64,000 bases of DNA, taken from contig CAYPPG010000024.1 in the NCBI GenBank assembly GCA_964412555.1, positions 40,052 to 104,051 on the forward strand, read 5' to 3'. This DNA comes from CAYPPG01 sp964412555 (lineage in GTDB: Bacteria; Hinthialibacterota; Hinthialibacteria; Hinthialibacterales; Hinthialibacteraceae). Under the pieces are notes generated by a model. That model made no database searches. It saw nothing but the letters and a program-made list of their open reading frames with translations, and was not told where the DNA came from. Both the position numbers and the translations under genes were made by a program. This document shows positions 52,533-61,828 of this stretch, piece after piece (within the stretch, counting starts at the first letter, position 1; the number at the start of each line of letters is the position of its first letter).

Positions 52533-54715
52533 TGGGTATATCTTTTCTCGCTCCAGTGCTCCTTTCCGGATTGACTCTCCTTGTCCTACCGTGGTTGATC
52601 CATCAAATTCGCCGGCCGGAACGGGAGACCTTACTTTTTGGCAGTTTGATGTTTTTCCCCAAGGTCAAGCGGGAAGTGATCGAGCGGCGGAATATCCAGC
52701 ATTTTCTCTTAATGTTGTTGCGGATGTTGATCCTGGTGTTGCTGATTTTGGCATTTTCACGACCGTATCGTTCTGTGGTCGTATTGCCGGAAGAAGAGCA
52801 GGAGTCCGCGCGGCATGTGATTTTGATCGACCGCTCTTACAGCATGGCAGCGGCGGATCATTTTCAGCAAGCGAAGGAGCAGGCACTGCGCATACTCGAT
52901 GAGATACCGAATCGGGAACGCGTTTCTGTCATTGGTTTTGATGAGCAACCGGTAGTGCTCAATCCCTTGTTTGCTGAAGGCGAAGACGTGCCGGTGAACC
53001 GCCGAAGGGCGGAACAAGCGGTCAATGCGTTGACCCTCGGGCAGAGGACAACAGCCTATCGCCCTGCCTTACAAGCGGCGGAAGATGTCTTGTTACAGAA
53101 TGTGAATCCGGAAAGCGATGAACAGCTGGAACTTGTTCTTCACTTTATTTCCGATTTTCAAAGTCCGGGGATGCCGGAGAGTGAATCGTCTTGGAAACTA
53201 TCGTCGAGTATTACCTTCAAACCGGTTGTAGTTGGGGAATCGGAGTACGATCATTTTTCCATCACGGATGTGCATCTCCAAAAAACGTTGAACAACGAAT
53301 TGAAAATCACCGGTCAGATCAAGAATTGGTCTCCGGAGGAAATGCCGTTGTGTGAACTGACTCTTTCTATGGAAGATCAGGAGATTGAAACAAGAAGTCT
53401 CTATATTCAACCCGGCAACACGTCGAACGTTTCGTTTACCATTCCATATGAGCCGGATCAAATTCAAACCGGCCGGTTGGAGATTGGGAATGATGTGCTT
53501 TCCATCGATAATCGGCGCTACTTTGCTTGGAATCCGATTCCGAAAAAAAAGGTTTTTCTCATAGCCGGTGAGACTTCAACCCAACCTTGGCCTGCAGAGT
53601 GGTTTCTCGAACGGGCTTTCTCGATTGATGAAAATAAGACATGGGAAATACGGCGCGCTACACCGACGGAACTGATAGAACGGTTACTGGAAAATGCTTC
53701 CCCTCCGGATATGGTCATTGTTTGTGATCGTGGAGAGATGAATCCTGTTCAATACGGGCGATTGTTGCGGTACGTTCGTGAGGGGGGGCGTGTATTGTTG
53801 ATCCTGGATCAAGGGAACAATTTTGATGTGTTGAATGCCTCCTTGTTATCCGCTTTGCAGATTCAAGCAACCGGTTTTCGATATTCGGAAACGCAGGAAG
53901 AACAATATGAGATGTTGGCGTGGATCGATTTCGATCATCCGGTTTTCATACCGTTTCAGGATTCGCAATACAATGATTTTTCTCATATACGATTTTATAA
54001 TTATGTTTTTGTGATTCCGGAGAAACAAGGGACAACATCAGAATCCGAATTGGACATCCGATGCCTTGCCCGTTTTGAAGGGGAAGAAGGCGGAATCGAA
54101 CCTCCGGCGATGCTGGACATTCCGTATGGGGAGGGAGCGATTCTTCTTTGGGTGTACTCCCCAATCCTGGAATGGACCAATTTGCCAAAAAGTTCGAAAT
54201 TTGTGCCTTTGCTCTTTGAATCGCTGGCTTATTTGAGCGGTGATGAAAAGGAGGCGCAGTCGATTCTTGTCGGAGATTCGATTGTGAAATCACCCCGGAT
54301 TTTCGATTCTGCCTCGTCATGTTTGCTTCAAATTCCTGCGGAAAATTCGGAAAGAACCGTTGATCATGCTACACTACAGGAAAGACCGATTGAACTCAAT
54401 CGAGCAGGATATCTTCGATGGCGAAGCGAAAATCAAAGTCCGGTAGGATTCGTTCATGCCGTGAATATCAACACCGGCGAATCCGATCTGCGCAAGGTCA
54501 CCGTCGAAGAGTTCTCCAGAAAACTGTGCAGTCAATCGTTTCTGGAACGGGAGGAAGTGTACAACATCGTAGCGAATCAAATGGATGAGAGTGAAAATAT
54601 CTATAAGGATGAATTCGGCCTGATCATCCTATTGTTCCTTTTGCTTTGGATTTTAACGGAGAGTTGGTATTCATCATGGCTTGCAAAAAGTGAAAAGAAG
54701 AAGGAAGCGAACTAA
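52532..54715 (+). CDS. BatA-like membrane vWA protein
   Basis: 727 residues. N-terminal BatA region (about 1-80): 'FLAPVLLSGLTLLVLPWLIHQIRRPE' and a second helix 'FLLMLLRMLILVLLILAFSRP'. vWA domain (about 95-290) with the metal site D100-x-S102-x-S104 (LIDRSYSMAA). After it come a beta-sandwich (about 225-340) and a class I amidotransferase-like domain (about 340-560, 'YGRLLRYVREGGRVLLILDQG'), then a C-terminal membrane helix (about 700-716, GLIILLFLLLWILTESW). It carries the vWA domain into the periplasm, next to the DUF4175 and second vWA protein. One-base overlap with the DUF58 gene. Confidence 0.93.
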   Translation: MGISFLAPVLLSGLTLLVLPWLIHQIRRPERETLLFGSLMFFPKVKREVIERRNIQHFLLMLLRMLILVLLILAFSRPYRSVVVLPEEEQESARHVILIDRSYSMAAADHFQQAKEQALRILDEIPNRERVSVIGFDEQPVVLNPLFAEGEDVPVNRRRAEQAVNALTLGQRTTAYRPALQAAEDVLLQNVNPESDEQLELVLHFISDFQSPGMPESESSWKLSSSITFKPVVVGESEYDHFSITDVHLQKTLNNELKITGQIKNWSPEEMPLCELTLSMEDQEIETRSLYIQPGNTSNVSFTIPYEPDQIQTGRLEIGNDVLSIDNRRYFAWNPIPKKKVFLIAGETSTQPWPAEWFLERAFSIDENKTWEIRRATPTELIERLLENASPPDMVIVCDRGEMNPVQYGRLLRYVREGGRVLLILDQGNNFDVLNASLLSALQIQATGFRYSETQEEQYEMLAWIDFDHPVFIPFQDSQYNDFSHIRFYNYVFVIPEKQGTTSESELDIRCLARFEGEEGGIEPPAMLDIPYGEGAILLWVYSPILEWTNLPKSSKFVPLLFESLAYLSGDEKEAQSILVGDSIVKSPRIFDSASSCLLQIPAENSERTVDHATLQERPIELNRAGYLRWRSENQSPVGFVHAVNINTGESDLRKVTVEEFSRKLCSQSFLEREEVYNIVANQMDESENIYKDEFGLIILLFLLLWILTESWYSSWLAKSEKKKEAN

Positions 54716-54747
54716 AGGAAGCGAATAAAAAAACAGGGGCGGGTAGC

Positions 54748-57700
54748 ATGAATACGAATATTCGAGTTTCCAAAGAGTTGGATTTTAAAATCCATCAAGT
54801 CGCCAATCAGTACCAGTGTGCTTTGTTGTTTCGCTGCTGGATGAAGTTCGGCATTCTTTCCGTCGGTCTGGTTTTGTTCTTCACGATTTTCTTGTTATTG
54901 ACGCGAGGAGCTGAAATCTCCTATTGGTGGCCGATATCCCTGTTTGTACTCTTCGAGTTGATTCTGTTCGGTGTAACGGTCATATGGCCGTTACGGCGGC
55001 CTATCTCCAACCGGCAGATTGCTTTGTATATCGAAGAGCATCATCCGGATTTGGAGAATCGGATCGTAACGGCTGTCTCGCTCTCTGAGCAGCCGCAGGA
55101 TGAAAACACGGCTTGGATGGTTGAAAAATTTTTCCAGGAATCGGAGCAATTTACGCATCGATTCACTTTTGCGGAACTGCTCAATCAGAATCTCCTGGTC
55201 AAACTGTTATTGGTAACGGGCGGATGTTTTGTTGTTTCTCTGATGATCATTTTTGCTTTTATGAATGTGTGGATGCCGGGACTGAAATCCGTTTTCCATG
55301 AAGAAAGAATTGTTTTGCAACCAACCCGAAATATCGTAGAACCGGGAGATGTTCGTGTGCGCAAAGGAGACCGGCAAATTATTCTTTTTGAAACGGATCG
55401 TCCAGGTAAACAGGTCTCGATGCAGTGGAAAACGGCTGACAGCGTATGGACAACCGAAGAGATGCAACAAAGCACCACGGAAAACGCCTATTTTCACACA
55501 TTCGACAATATTCAAAATGAGATACGGTATCAAGTGATATCCGGTCTTTATCAATCCAAAAAATACACCATTACCGTATGGGAGCCGCCTCACGTGACTT
55601 CCATCGATGTGATATATCACTATCCGGAATACATCGGGCGGGAGCCGAAGCAAATCTCCAATGCCGGTGATCTTACGGTTCTCGAAGGAACTCGAATTGA
55701 ATTTGAAGTACAAGTCAAAAAACCGGTACGCCAAGCTGAGATTCATCTTGACAACGGTGAAACACTCGAACTGGAAAAGGGAAGAGAACTCACTTGGAAC
55801 GGGACGCTGACTCCGTTGATCGATCATACTTATTCGATTCATCTGACGGATAAAGATGGGAACAGCAACGAGTATGTTCCGCAATACAAAATCGAGGTTG
55901 AACAGGATCGTCCTCCTGAAATCGAAATCGATTTCCCAAGGCGGGATTATGAAGTGACGGTTTTGGAAGAAGTCCCCTTTGAGTTTCGCGTTGAGGATGA
56001 TTTTGGGATCGATGATGTTTCCATTCAATATGAAATCGCCGGACGGGAACCGGTACATATTTCGCTTCCCTTAAAATCCCCCATTGGGAAAAACGCGACA
56101 GGTACATATATGCTGCAGTTGGAGCAGTTAGAACTTAGTCCCGGCGATCTGATCACTTGGTCACTTCAGGCGAGTGATCAGAAACCGGACCGGGATCCTT
56201 ACGAACTGTACAGCGATCCGTATTTTCTCGAAATTCGACCGTTCCGTAAAAAATTACAAGAAGCCATGTCCAATGCGGGGGCGCAGCAACAGCAGAGCGG
56301 GAATCAGGAAAATCAGAATAATGAAGCGGCGACTCAAAAGGACATCATCATCGCAACCTGGAATTTGAGACGGGACGCCAAACAGATTGCCGATCAAGCG
56401 TTTGAAACGAAGAAAAATGCGATTCTCGAAGCACAAAAAGGATTGCAAACGAGATTCTCCGATCCAAGCCGCATGGCTATGGGGGGCAACCAAGCGCAGA
56501 GTATTGAATTGTTGAAAACGATGGAGCAGATCATTGAATCGCTGGAGAGTGCATTGCTGCCAGATCCGACGGAACAACTTTCGGAAGCGATCCGGCATGA
56601 GCAACAGGCGCATCACTTGATTATGCAGATGCAACCCGATACCTCGCAAGTTCAGCAAAGGCGCAGTATGACGCAAGGAGGCTCACCCGGCGGGCGTCCG
56701 GAAATCAACGAATTGGATTTGAAGCGGCAGCGCAATTATTATGAGGAAGAGCGGCAAACCCGGCAGCGATTGCAGGAATCGGATGAATCGATCAACAAGA
56801 TCAAGGAATTGGCGCAACGGCAGGAAAATATCAACGATGAAATTTCAAAGCTGATTTCCGAACTGGATATGAAACAAAAAGAAGAGGAACTGAAACGAAG
56901 GCTGGAACGTCTGCAGGAAGAGGAAAAACGCAATTTGGAAAAACTCGACGAGCTGGAAGGCGATTTGATGGCCGGTGATTTGAGAGATTCCAATATTCGG
57001 GAATCCTTGCAGCGTTTGCAGGAAGCGCGGGAGCGGATGAATCGCAGTTTGGAAAATTTACAGAATCAGGATTTGCAGCCTGCGAGAGCTTCCGGTTCGA
57101 AAGCGTTGACGGCGCTGGATACGATGGAAAACGATTTGCAGCAATTCTCCCGCGAGGCGGCTGCTCAGCGGATGCGGGATTTGCAGGACAAGATGGCGGA
57201 GTTGATCGAGAAAGAAGAGCAAATCATGGATCGCATCGAAGAACTGAAGAAAGATCAGGATTCGCCTTCGCTGACCTTGAATTCGAATACCGATGAAGAA
57301 AAACAAAGCATCATCGAAGAAAAACGGGAATTGAAAGACCAGGTATTGAATCTGATCCATGACGCCAATGAGTTGTCGGAACGCTCGGAACGCAGTCAAG
57401 AACTGATGTCGCAAAAACTGGGAGACTGGCTGCGGCGAACCAGCCAGAAAGGCATCGTGGAGGATATCGAACAGGAGAACCGGCTACCGCTCGTTCAGTA
57501 CGGGATTTGGGACCGGGCGATGGAGCATGAAGAAACTATCTTGCGGAAACTCCAAGAAGCGGCTGATGATTTAAACGAAGTGAACGATTTCATGATCGGT
57601 GACGATCTGGAGGGAATGCAAATCGCTGTCAATGAATTGAGAAATTTGTTGGAAGAAGATCGCAATCGGCTGAGTGCTGCAGCGATTGGTTCTGCTTCCG

Positions 57701-58362
57701 GTTTTCAAGAAGCGGGTGAGCGACAGGCGGAGACCAACGCCGGTGGCCGTGAATCAGATGAAAATCAGGAAGAGAGTCGAGGCAATCAATCTGCTTCTGA
57801 GAATGAGAATAGAGGTGGGCAATCCGCTTCTGGCAATAGAAATCAAGGCAATCAATCTTCTTCGGATAGCGAGCAAGGAACGAGAGGGGGGAATCAACGC
57901 AACGATAATGAAAATAATGGAAATGACATTACTATGAATGCCGGTAGTGGCCCCGGAGAGGATTCGGGAAACCGATTTTTACCGGGGGATCCTCGTTCAC
58001 CCCGATCGATGGAACGTTTTATCGAATCGGATTACCGAGAGTGGATCGACTCGCTTCGCAATGCGGAACGGTTGATGCCGGGGGATCGGCCGTTTCGGGA
58101 CCGGTTGGCGAATGTTCGGGAGGAGATCGAGGCGATGCGGGATGGGTATCGGCGAAACCGGCAGCCGCCGAAGTATGATCTTTTCCTGGAACAGATTGAA
58201 AATCCACTGGTTCAAACCGTGCGGGAAATGGAGGAAGAAATACAAAAGCGGTTGTCTGAAAATGAGTTTGTGTTGACCGATGACGGGAATGTGCCGGAGA
58301 ATTATCGAAAGCAAGTGGCCGAATATTTCAAATCATTGGCGGAAGCGGAAATCAAGCGTTGA
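54748..58362 (+). CDS. DUF4175-like large coiled-coil membrane protein
   Basis: 1204 residues with AGGGGCGGG upstream. Membrane helices at about 33-52, 62-82 and 150-175. A periplasmic beta-rich region (about 180-500) with Ig-like parts ('YPEYIGREPKQISNAGDLTVLEGTRIEFEV', 'VEDDFGIDDVSIQYEIAG') is followed by long coiled coils (about 510-930; many Glu, Arg, Gln). A low-complexity Gly/Asn/Gln/Ser/Glu tract (about 985-1070) precedes a final helical domain. The layout is that of the DUF4175 family, often encoded in MoxR-DUF58-BatA operons. It could be the structural platform of the complex. Its stop overlaps the next start (ATGA). Confidence 0.88.
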   Translation: MNTNIRVSKELDFKIHQVANQYQCALLFRCWMKFGILSVGLVLFFTIFLLLTRGAEISYWWPISLFVLFELILFGVTVIWPLRRPISNRQIALYIEEHHPDLENRIVTAVSLSEQPQDENTAWMVEKFFQESEQFTHRFTFAELLNQNLLVKLLLVTGGCFVVSLMIIFAFMNVWMPGLKSVFHEERIVLQPTRNIVEPGDVRVRKGDRQIILFETDRPGKQVSMQWKTADSVWTTEEMQQSTTENAYFHTFDNIQNEIRYQVISGLYQSKKYTITVWEPPHVTSIDVIYHYPEYIGREPKQISNAGDLTVLEGTRIEFEVQVKKPVRQAEIHLDNGETLELEKGRELTWNGTLTPLIDHTYSIHLTDKDGNSNEYVPQYKIEVEQDRPPEIEIDFPRRDYEVTVLEEVPFEFRVEDDFGIDDVSIQYEIAGREPVHISLPLKSPIGKNATGTYMLQLEQLELSPGDLITWSLQASDQKPDRDPYELYSDPYFLEIRPFRKKLQEAMSNAGAQQQQSGNQENQNNEAATQKDIIIATWNLRRDAKQIADQAFETKKNAILEAQKGLQTRFSDPSRMAMGGNQAQSIELLKTMEQIIESLESALLPDPTEQLSEAIRHEQQAHHLIMQMQPDTSQVQQRRSMTQGGSPGGRPEINELDLKRQRNYYEEERQTRQRLQESDESINKIKELAQRQENINDEISKLISELDMKQKEEELKRRLERLQEEEKRNLEKLDELEGDLMAGDLRDSNIRESLQRLQEARERMNRSLENLQNQDLQPARASGSKALTALDTMENDLQQFSREAAAQRMRDLQDKMAELIEKEEQIMDRIEELKKDQDSPSLTLNSNTDEEKQSIIEEKRELKDQVLNLIHDANELSERSERSQELMSQKLGDWLRRTSQKGIVEDIEQENRLPLVQYGIWDRAMEHEETILRKLQEAADDLNEVNDFMIGDDLEGMQIAVNELRNLLEEDRNRLSAAAIGSASGFQEAGERQAETNAGGRESDENQEESRGNQSASENENRGGQSASGNRNQGNQSSSDSEQGTRGGNQRNDNENNGNDITMNAGSGPGEDSGNRFLPGDPRSPRSMERFIESDYREWIDSLRNAERLMPGDRPFRDRLANVREEIEAMRDGYRRNRQPPKYDLFLEQIENPLVQTVREMEEEIQKRLSENEFVLTDDGNVPENYRKQVAEYFKSLAEAEIKR

Positions 58363-60800
58363 ATATGTTGACATTCCTAAACGATTGGCTGGCCGGCCGT
58401 TCCACGGATTCTCTTCACGAACCGCATTGGGTTTTCAATGCGCCGTTTACGGTTCCTGTGTATGTCCTTTTGTTTCTGGGAACTCTCGCTCTTTTTCTTT
58501 TTTATTACCTTCCCAAGCTGAATATTCGTAGCAAATCGATGCGAGTGTTTTTATTGACTCTGCGCGTTCTTTTTATCTTGTTGATTTTTCTATTATTACT
58601 GGATCCCTGCATCGAAGGGGAATTGATCAAACCGGGAGAGCAGTATGTTGTTCTCTTGTTTGACGATTCGAAGAGTATGCAGGTGTATGGAGAGAGAGGA
58701 CAGTCGCGCGGGAATCGGCTTGTGAATACTTATCAAGGTTCTTTTTCTTCCTTTGATGAAAAATTACGGAATAAATATCAGGTGGCGCGCTACCGGTTCG
58801 GTGATTCGATCGAGCCGATCCCGGATGTGAACTCGTTGACTTTTTCACAGACAAAAACGGATTTGGTGGGGGCAATTCAGGAAGTAAAGCAAGAGTTTTC
58901 GGATGTCACCTTAGCGGGGATTGTGCTGTTTTCCGATGGAAACCAACAAACGCCGGAAGAGGGGATAGCAATCCAAGCATTGCAAGAAAACGATGTTCCT
59001 GTCTTTTCCGTTGGTGTCGGGGAAGATTCGGCGTGGCGGGATTTGCGAATCCGGCGGCTCAACGCGCAGCGAACTCATTTTGACCAAAGCCCGGTTGTGT
59101 TGAACGTCGAGTTGGAAGCCATCGGATTCGCCGGCGAGCAAATCCAAGTCGATGTGATGGAAAACGGATTGGCCGTTCAATCGGAGCAGTGTTCGATTAC
59201 CGATCCGGTTCAAAATACCAATGTGCGAATCCAATTCGTCCCGCAGAAAAAGGAGTGGGTGGAATACGAAGTGCAAGCGCATCTTGCAGATGATAAGACT
59301 CTTGTTCCGGGCAGTGATCCAAAAACGATTCCCGAGAATGAGCGGGTGAAAGAAAACAACAGCCGTTCGTTTCTTGTTGATAATACGGAAAAAGTCTATC
59401 GCGTCCTTTATTACAGCGGACGGCCAAACTGGGAGCATAAGTTCATACGACGCGCGTTGGAAGATGAGAAACAAATGAAAGTGGCCAGTTTGATTCTTAT
59501 GTCGCGGGGGAACCGGCAATTCGTTTATCGCGGGGCGCGGACTGGGATGACCAATCCGTTGTTTGACGGTTTTGAGAATGACCAGGAAAAATACGGTCGG
59601 TATGACGAGCCGATTTATTTGCGCATCGGTGTGAATGAATCGGAACTTGTCAAAGGATATCCGGATGAAGCGGAAGAGTTGTTCTCCTACCATGTGATCA
59701 TTTTGGGAGGATTGAATCCGGAAGATTTCAGCGAACGGCAGCTGGAATTGACGCGTGAATTCGTCGACCGGCGCGGAGGGGCATTGTTGGTATTCGGCGG
59801 CGAACGGGCGTTTGAAAAGGGGAGTTATGCCGGAAGCGTGTTCGAATCCATGCTGCCGGTGATGCTAGAAGAAAAGGATACACGGATGGATACATTTATT
59901 CTCCAAGATTTCTTCCGGATCAGCCCGACGACTGAGGGGGAGATTGTTGGGACCTGGTCGTTGTCGAACGATGCCATAGAAAACCGCCGGTTGTGGAGCC
60001 AGATGCCGGAGTTGTTCGGATTGAACGAATTCGCGTTTACGCGAGCCGGGGCAACGATTTGGGCCAAGACGCGAAGTCCGGTTGAGGAGTTGGATGAGCG
60101 GCCTTTTTTTGTCGTTCAGCGATATGGCAATGGAAAATGCGCGGTGTTGGCGACTCCGGAAACCTGGCCGTGGCAGATGGAAACCGATGTGGCGAATCCC
60201 GCTCATGAGCGCATCTGGCGGCAAATCGTGCGCAGTCTTGTGGCGGACGTTCCGAAACCGATTTTATTCAGAAATAAAAAAGATGATTATACAGCCGGTG
60301 AATCCGCTTCGTTTGAGTTTTTGATCCGTGACAAACTGTTTCAAGAACGGGAGGGAATCAATCTTGAGGTGAAAGTGAAGACCCCCTCCGAACGAGAAGT
60401 TTCTTTGAATATGGATGAATCGATTGAAGAAATGGGGATTTACAAAACGAAATGGCAACCGGATGAAGCCGGTGTGTATTCATTAACCATTACGGCCACC
60501 GATCGTGATGGTCAATCAGTCGGCGAGTATGAAGAATCGTTTCTTGTGACTCCCGATCAGAATGAATTTGAGCGCGTGCAATACAATCCTCAATATCTCA
60601 AAGAGATGGCGGACAAAACCGGTGGATCATTTTTTTCGTTAGAGCAATTGGAAGAAGTTCCCGGCCAAATTCCCTGGACGCCGGGTGAAGAAATGGAGAC
60701 CGTTCAACTGCATGTTTGGCATAATCCTATCTTTTTCATCATTTTGATTTTGATGATGACGCTGGACTGGTATCTACGGAGAAAACGGGGGATGCCATGA
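58359..60800 (+). CDS. Membrane vWA plus amidotransferase-fold protein
   Basis: 813 residues. Membrane helices at about 33-52 and 62-81 and near the C-terminus (785-802). A vWA domain (about 92-220) has D-D-S-K-S in 'VVLLFDDSKSMQ', a D-x-S-x-S metal site read as D-S-K-S, and 'GIVLFSDG'. Then a beta-sandwich (about 225-335) and a class I glutamine-amidotransferase-like domain (about 350-560: 'VYRVLYYSGRPNWEHKFIRRALE', 'YHVIILGGLNPEDFSERQLELTREFVDRRGGALLVFGGERAF'). The amidotransferase Cys is not present at the elbow, so it is probably non-enzymatic. Overlaps both neighbours by four bases (ATGA). Confidence 0.9.
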   Translation: MNMLTFLNDWLAGRSTDSLHEPHWVFNAPFTVPVYVLLFLGTLALFLFYYLPKLNIRSKSMRVFLLTLRVLFILLIFLLLLDPCIEGELIKPGEQYVVLLFDDSKSMQVYGERGQSRGNRLVNTYQGSFSSFDEKLRNKYQVARYRFGDSIEPIPDVNSLTFSQTKTDLVGAIQEVKQEFSDVTLAGIVLFSDGNQQTPEEGIAIQALQENDVPVFSVGVGEDSAWRDLRIRRLNAQRTHFDQSPVVLNVELEAIGFAGEQIQVDVMENGLAVQSEQCSITDPVQNTNVRIQFVPQKKEWVEYEVQAHLADDKTLVPGSDPKTIPENERVKENNSRSFLVDNTEKVYRVLYYSGRPNWEHKFIRRALEDEKQMKVASLILMSRGNRQFVYRGARTGMTNPLFDGFENDQEKYGRYDEPIYLRIGVNESELVKGYPDEAEELFSYHVIILGGLNPEDFSERQLELTREFVDRRGGALLVFGGERAFEKGSYAGSVFESMLPVMLEEKDTRMDTFILQDFFRISPTTEGEIVGTWSLSNDAIENRRLWSQMPELFGLNEFAFTRAGATIWAKTRSPVEELDERPFFVVQRYGNGKCAVLATPETWPWQMETDVANPAHERIWRQIVRSLVADVPKPILFRNKKDDYTAGESASFEFLIRDKLFQEREGINLEVKVKTPSEREVSLNMDESIEEMGIYKTKWQPDEAGVYSLTITATDRDGQSVGEYEESFLVTPDQNEFERVQYNPQYLKEMADKTGGSFFSLEQLEEVPGQIPWTPGEEMETVQLHVWHNPIFFIILILMMTLDWYLRRKRGMP

Positions 60801-61828
60801 TTCGATCTTTTTCACTGCTTTTATTGAAAGTAATCGTATGTGGAATGATATCCGGCTGGAACAGCCCGGATAGTTGGGCGGACCGCTATGCGTTGGTGAT
60901 TTGCGGCAGCGGAGGGGAAGAGGAATACCGGCAGAAATTCAGGGAGTGGGGAAACCGTTTGCAGGATGTACTGTTACGAACTTGTAACTTCTCGGAGGAC
61001 AACGTTCTTTTGTTGATCGCCAATCAAGGAGAGCATCAGGATGACACTCGTATTCCTTCTTTGGAAAACATTCGCCGGACGATGGAAGAATTTTCGCCTA
61101 TCATCAGTAATAGAGACGATTTGTATCTATTTTTCATCGGGCATGGCAGTTATTTTAACGAAGAAGCGAAATTTCATATTCCCGGACCCGATGTCACTGC
61201 AACGGATTTTCAAGCGATGATTGAGGATGTTCAAGCAAAGCGAATGATCGTTATCAATATGGCGTCCAGCAGTGCGGGTTTTATCAATATTCTTAGCGGT
61301 CAAGACCGGATTATCTGTACGGCAACTAAAAGTGTCGATGAAATGCAGGCGACGGAATTTGCCGAATTCTTCATTCGGTCTTTGGAGGAAGGGAGTGCGG
61401 ACCGAAACCATGACGATCGAATATCGGTTTTTGAAGCGTGTGAACAAGCGGCGCAGATGACTGAACAATGGTATGAAGGACAGGGGTTGCTAGCGACTGA
61501 GCATGCCATCCTCGACGATAACGGCGACGGTCTCGGTACCCGTTTGATCATTCCACAAGAACTTGAAGAACAAGAAATAGAAGCCGAAAGGAAAAATTCC
61601 CAAGACGGTGAACTGGCTTCACGATGTTTTTTAAAGGAGTATTCATTCCTCCCAACTGTACCCGAATCGTTGACCGAAACATATCTCCGTTTGATGGACC
61701 GGATTGAAGAATTGAAATCCAGGAAAGATTCAATGAATCGGGAACAATACTATCAAGAATTAGAAACGTTATTGATTGAAGCCGCGAAGGTCAATCGGGA
61801 AATGAAACAATATGAACAAAAAAATTGA
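60797..61828 (+). CDS. Caspase/legumain-fold protein lacking the catalytic Cys
   Basis: 343 residues with a signal peptide (about 1-28). A C13/caspase-like fold is visible: 'RYALVICGSGGEEEYRQKFREWGNRLQDVLL', 'DNVLLLIANQG', 'DLYLFFIGHGSYFN' with the catalytic-type His116, and 'RMIVINMASSSAGFINIL', where the usual Cys is replaced by Ser (around S157-S159). C-terminal helices (about 270-340) may mediate contacts. Relatives in planctomycete/verrucomicrobial MoxR operons also lack the Cys, so this may be a binding rather than a cleaving domain. Overlaps the vWA gene upstream by four bases and the metallophosphoesterase downstream by 17. Confidence 0.85.
   Translation: MIRSFSLLLLKVIVCGMISGWNSPDSWADRYALVICGSGGEEEYRQKFREWGNRLQDVLLRTCNFSEDNVLLLIANQGEHQDDTRIPSLENIRRTMEEFSPIISNRDDLYLFFIGHGSYFNEEAKFHIPGPDVTATDFQAMIEDVQAKRMIVINMASSSAGFINILSGQDRIICTATKSVDEMQATEFAEFFIRSLEEGSADRNHDDRISVFEACEQAAQMTEQWYEGQGLLATEHAILDDNGDGLGTRLIIPQELEEQEIEAERKNSQDGELASRCFLKEYSFLPTVPESLTETYLRLMDRIEELKSRKDSMNREQYYQELETLLIEAAKVNREMKQYEQKN

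Noticed and set aside
55207..56058. A 283-residue antisense frame opposite the DUF4175 gene
   Set aside because: Shadow of a confidently assigned coding sequence; no signal, motif or start site supports it.
58911..59693. A 260-residue antisense frame opposite the vWA/amidotransferase gene
   Set aside because: Complete overlap with a clear gene and no family features.
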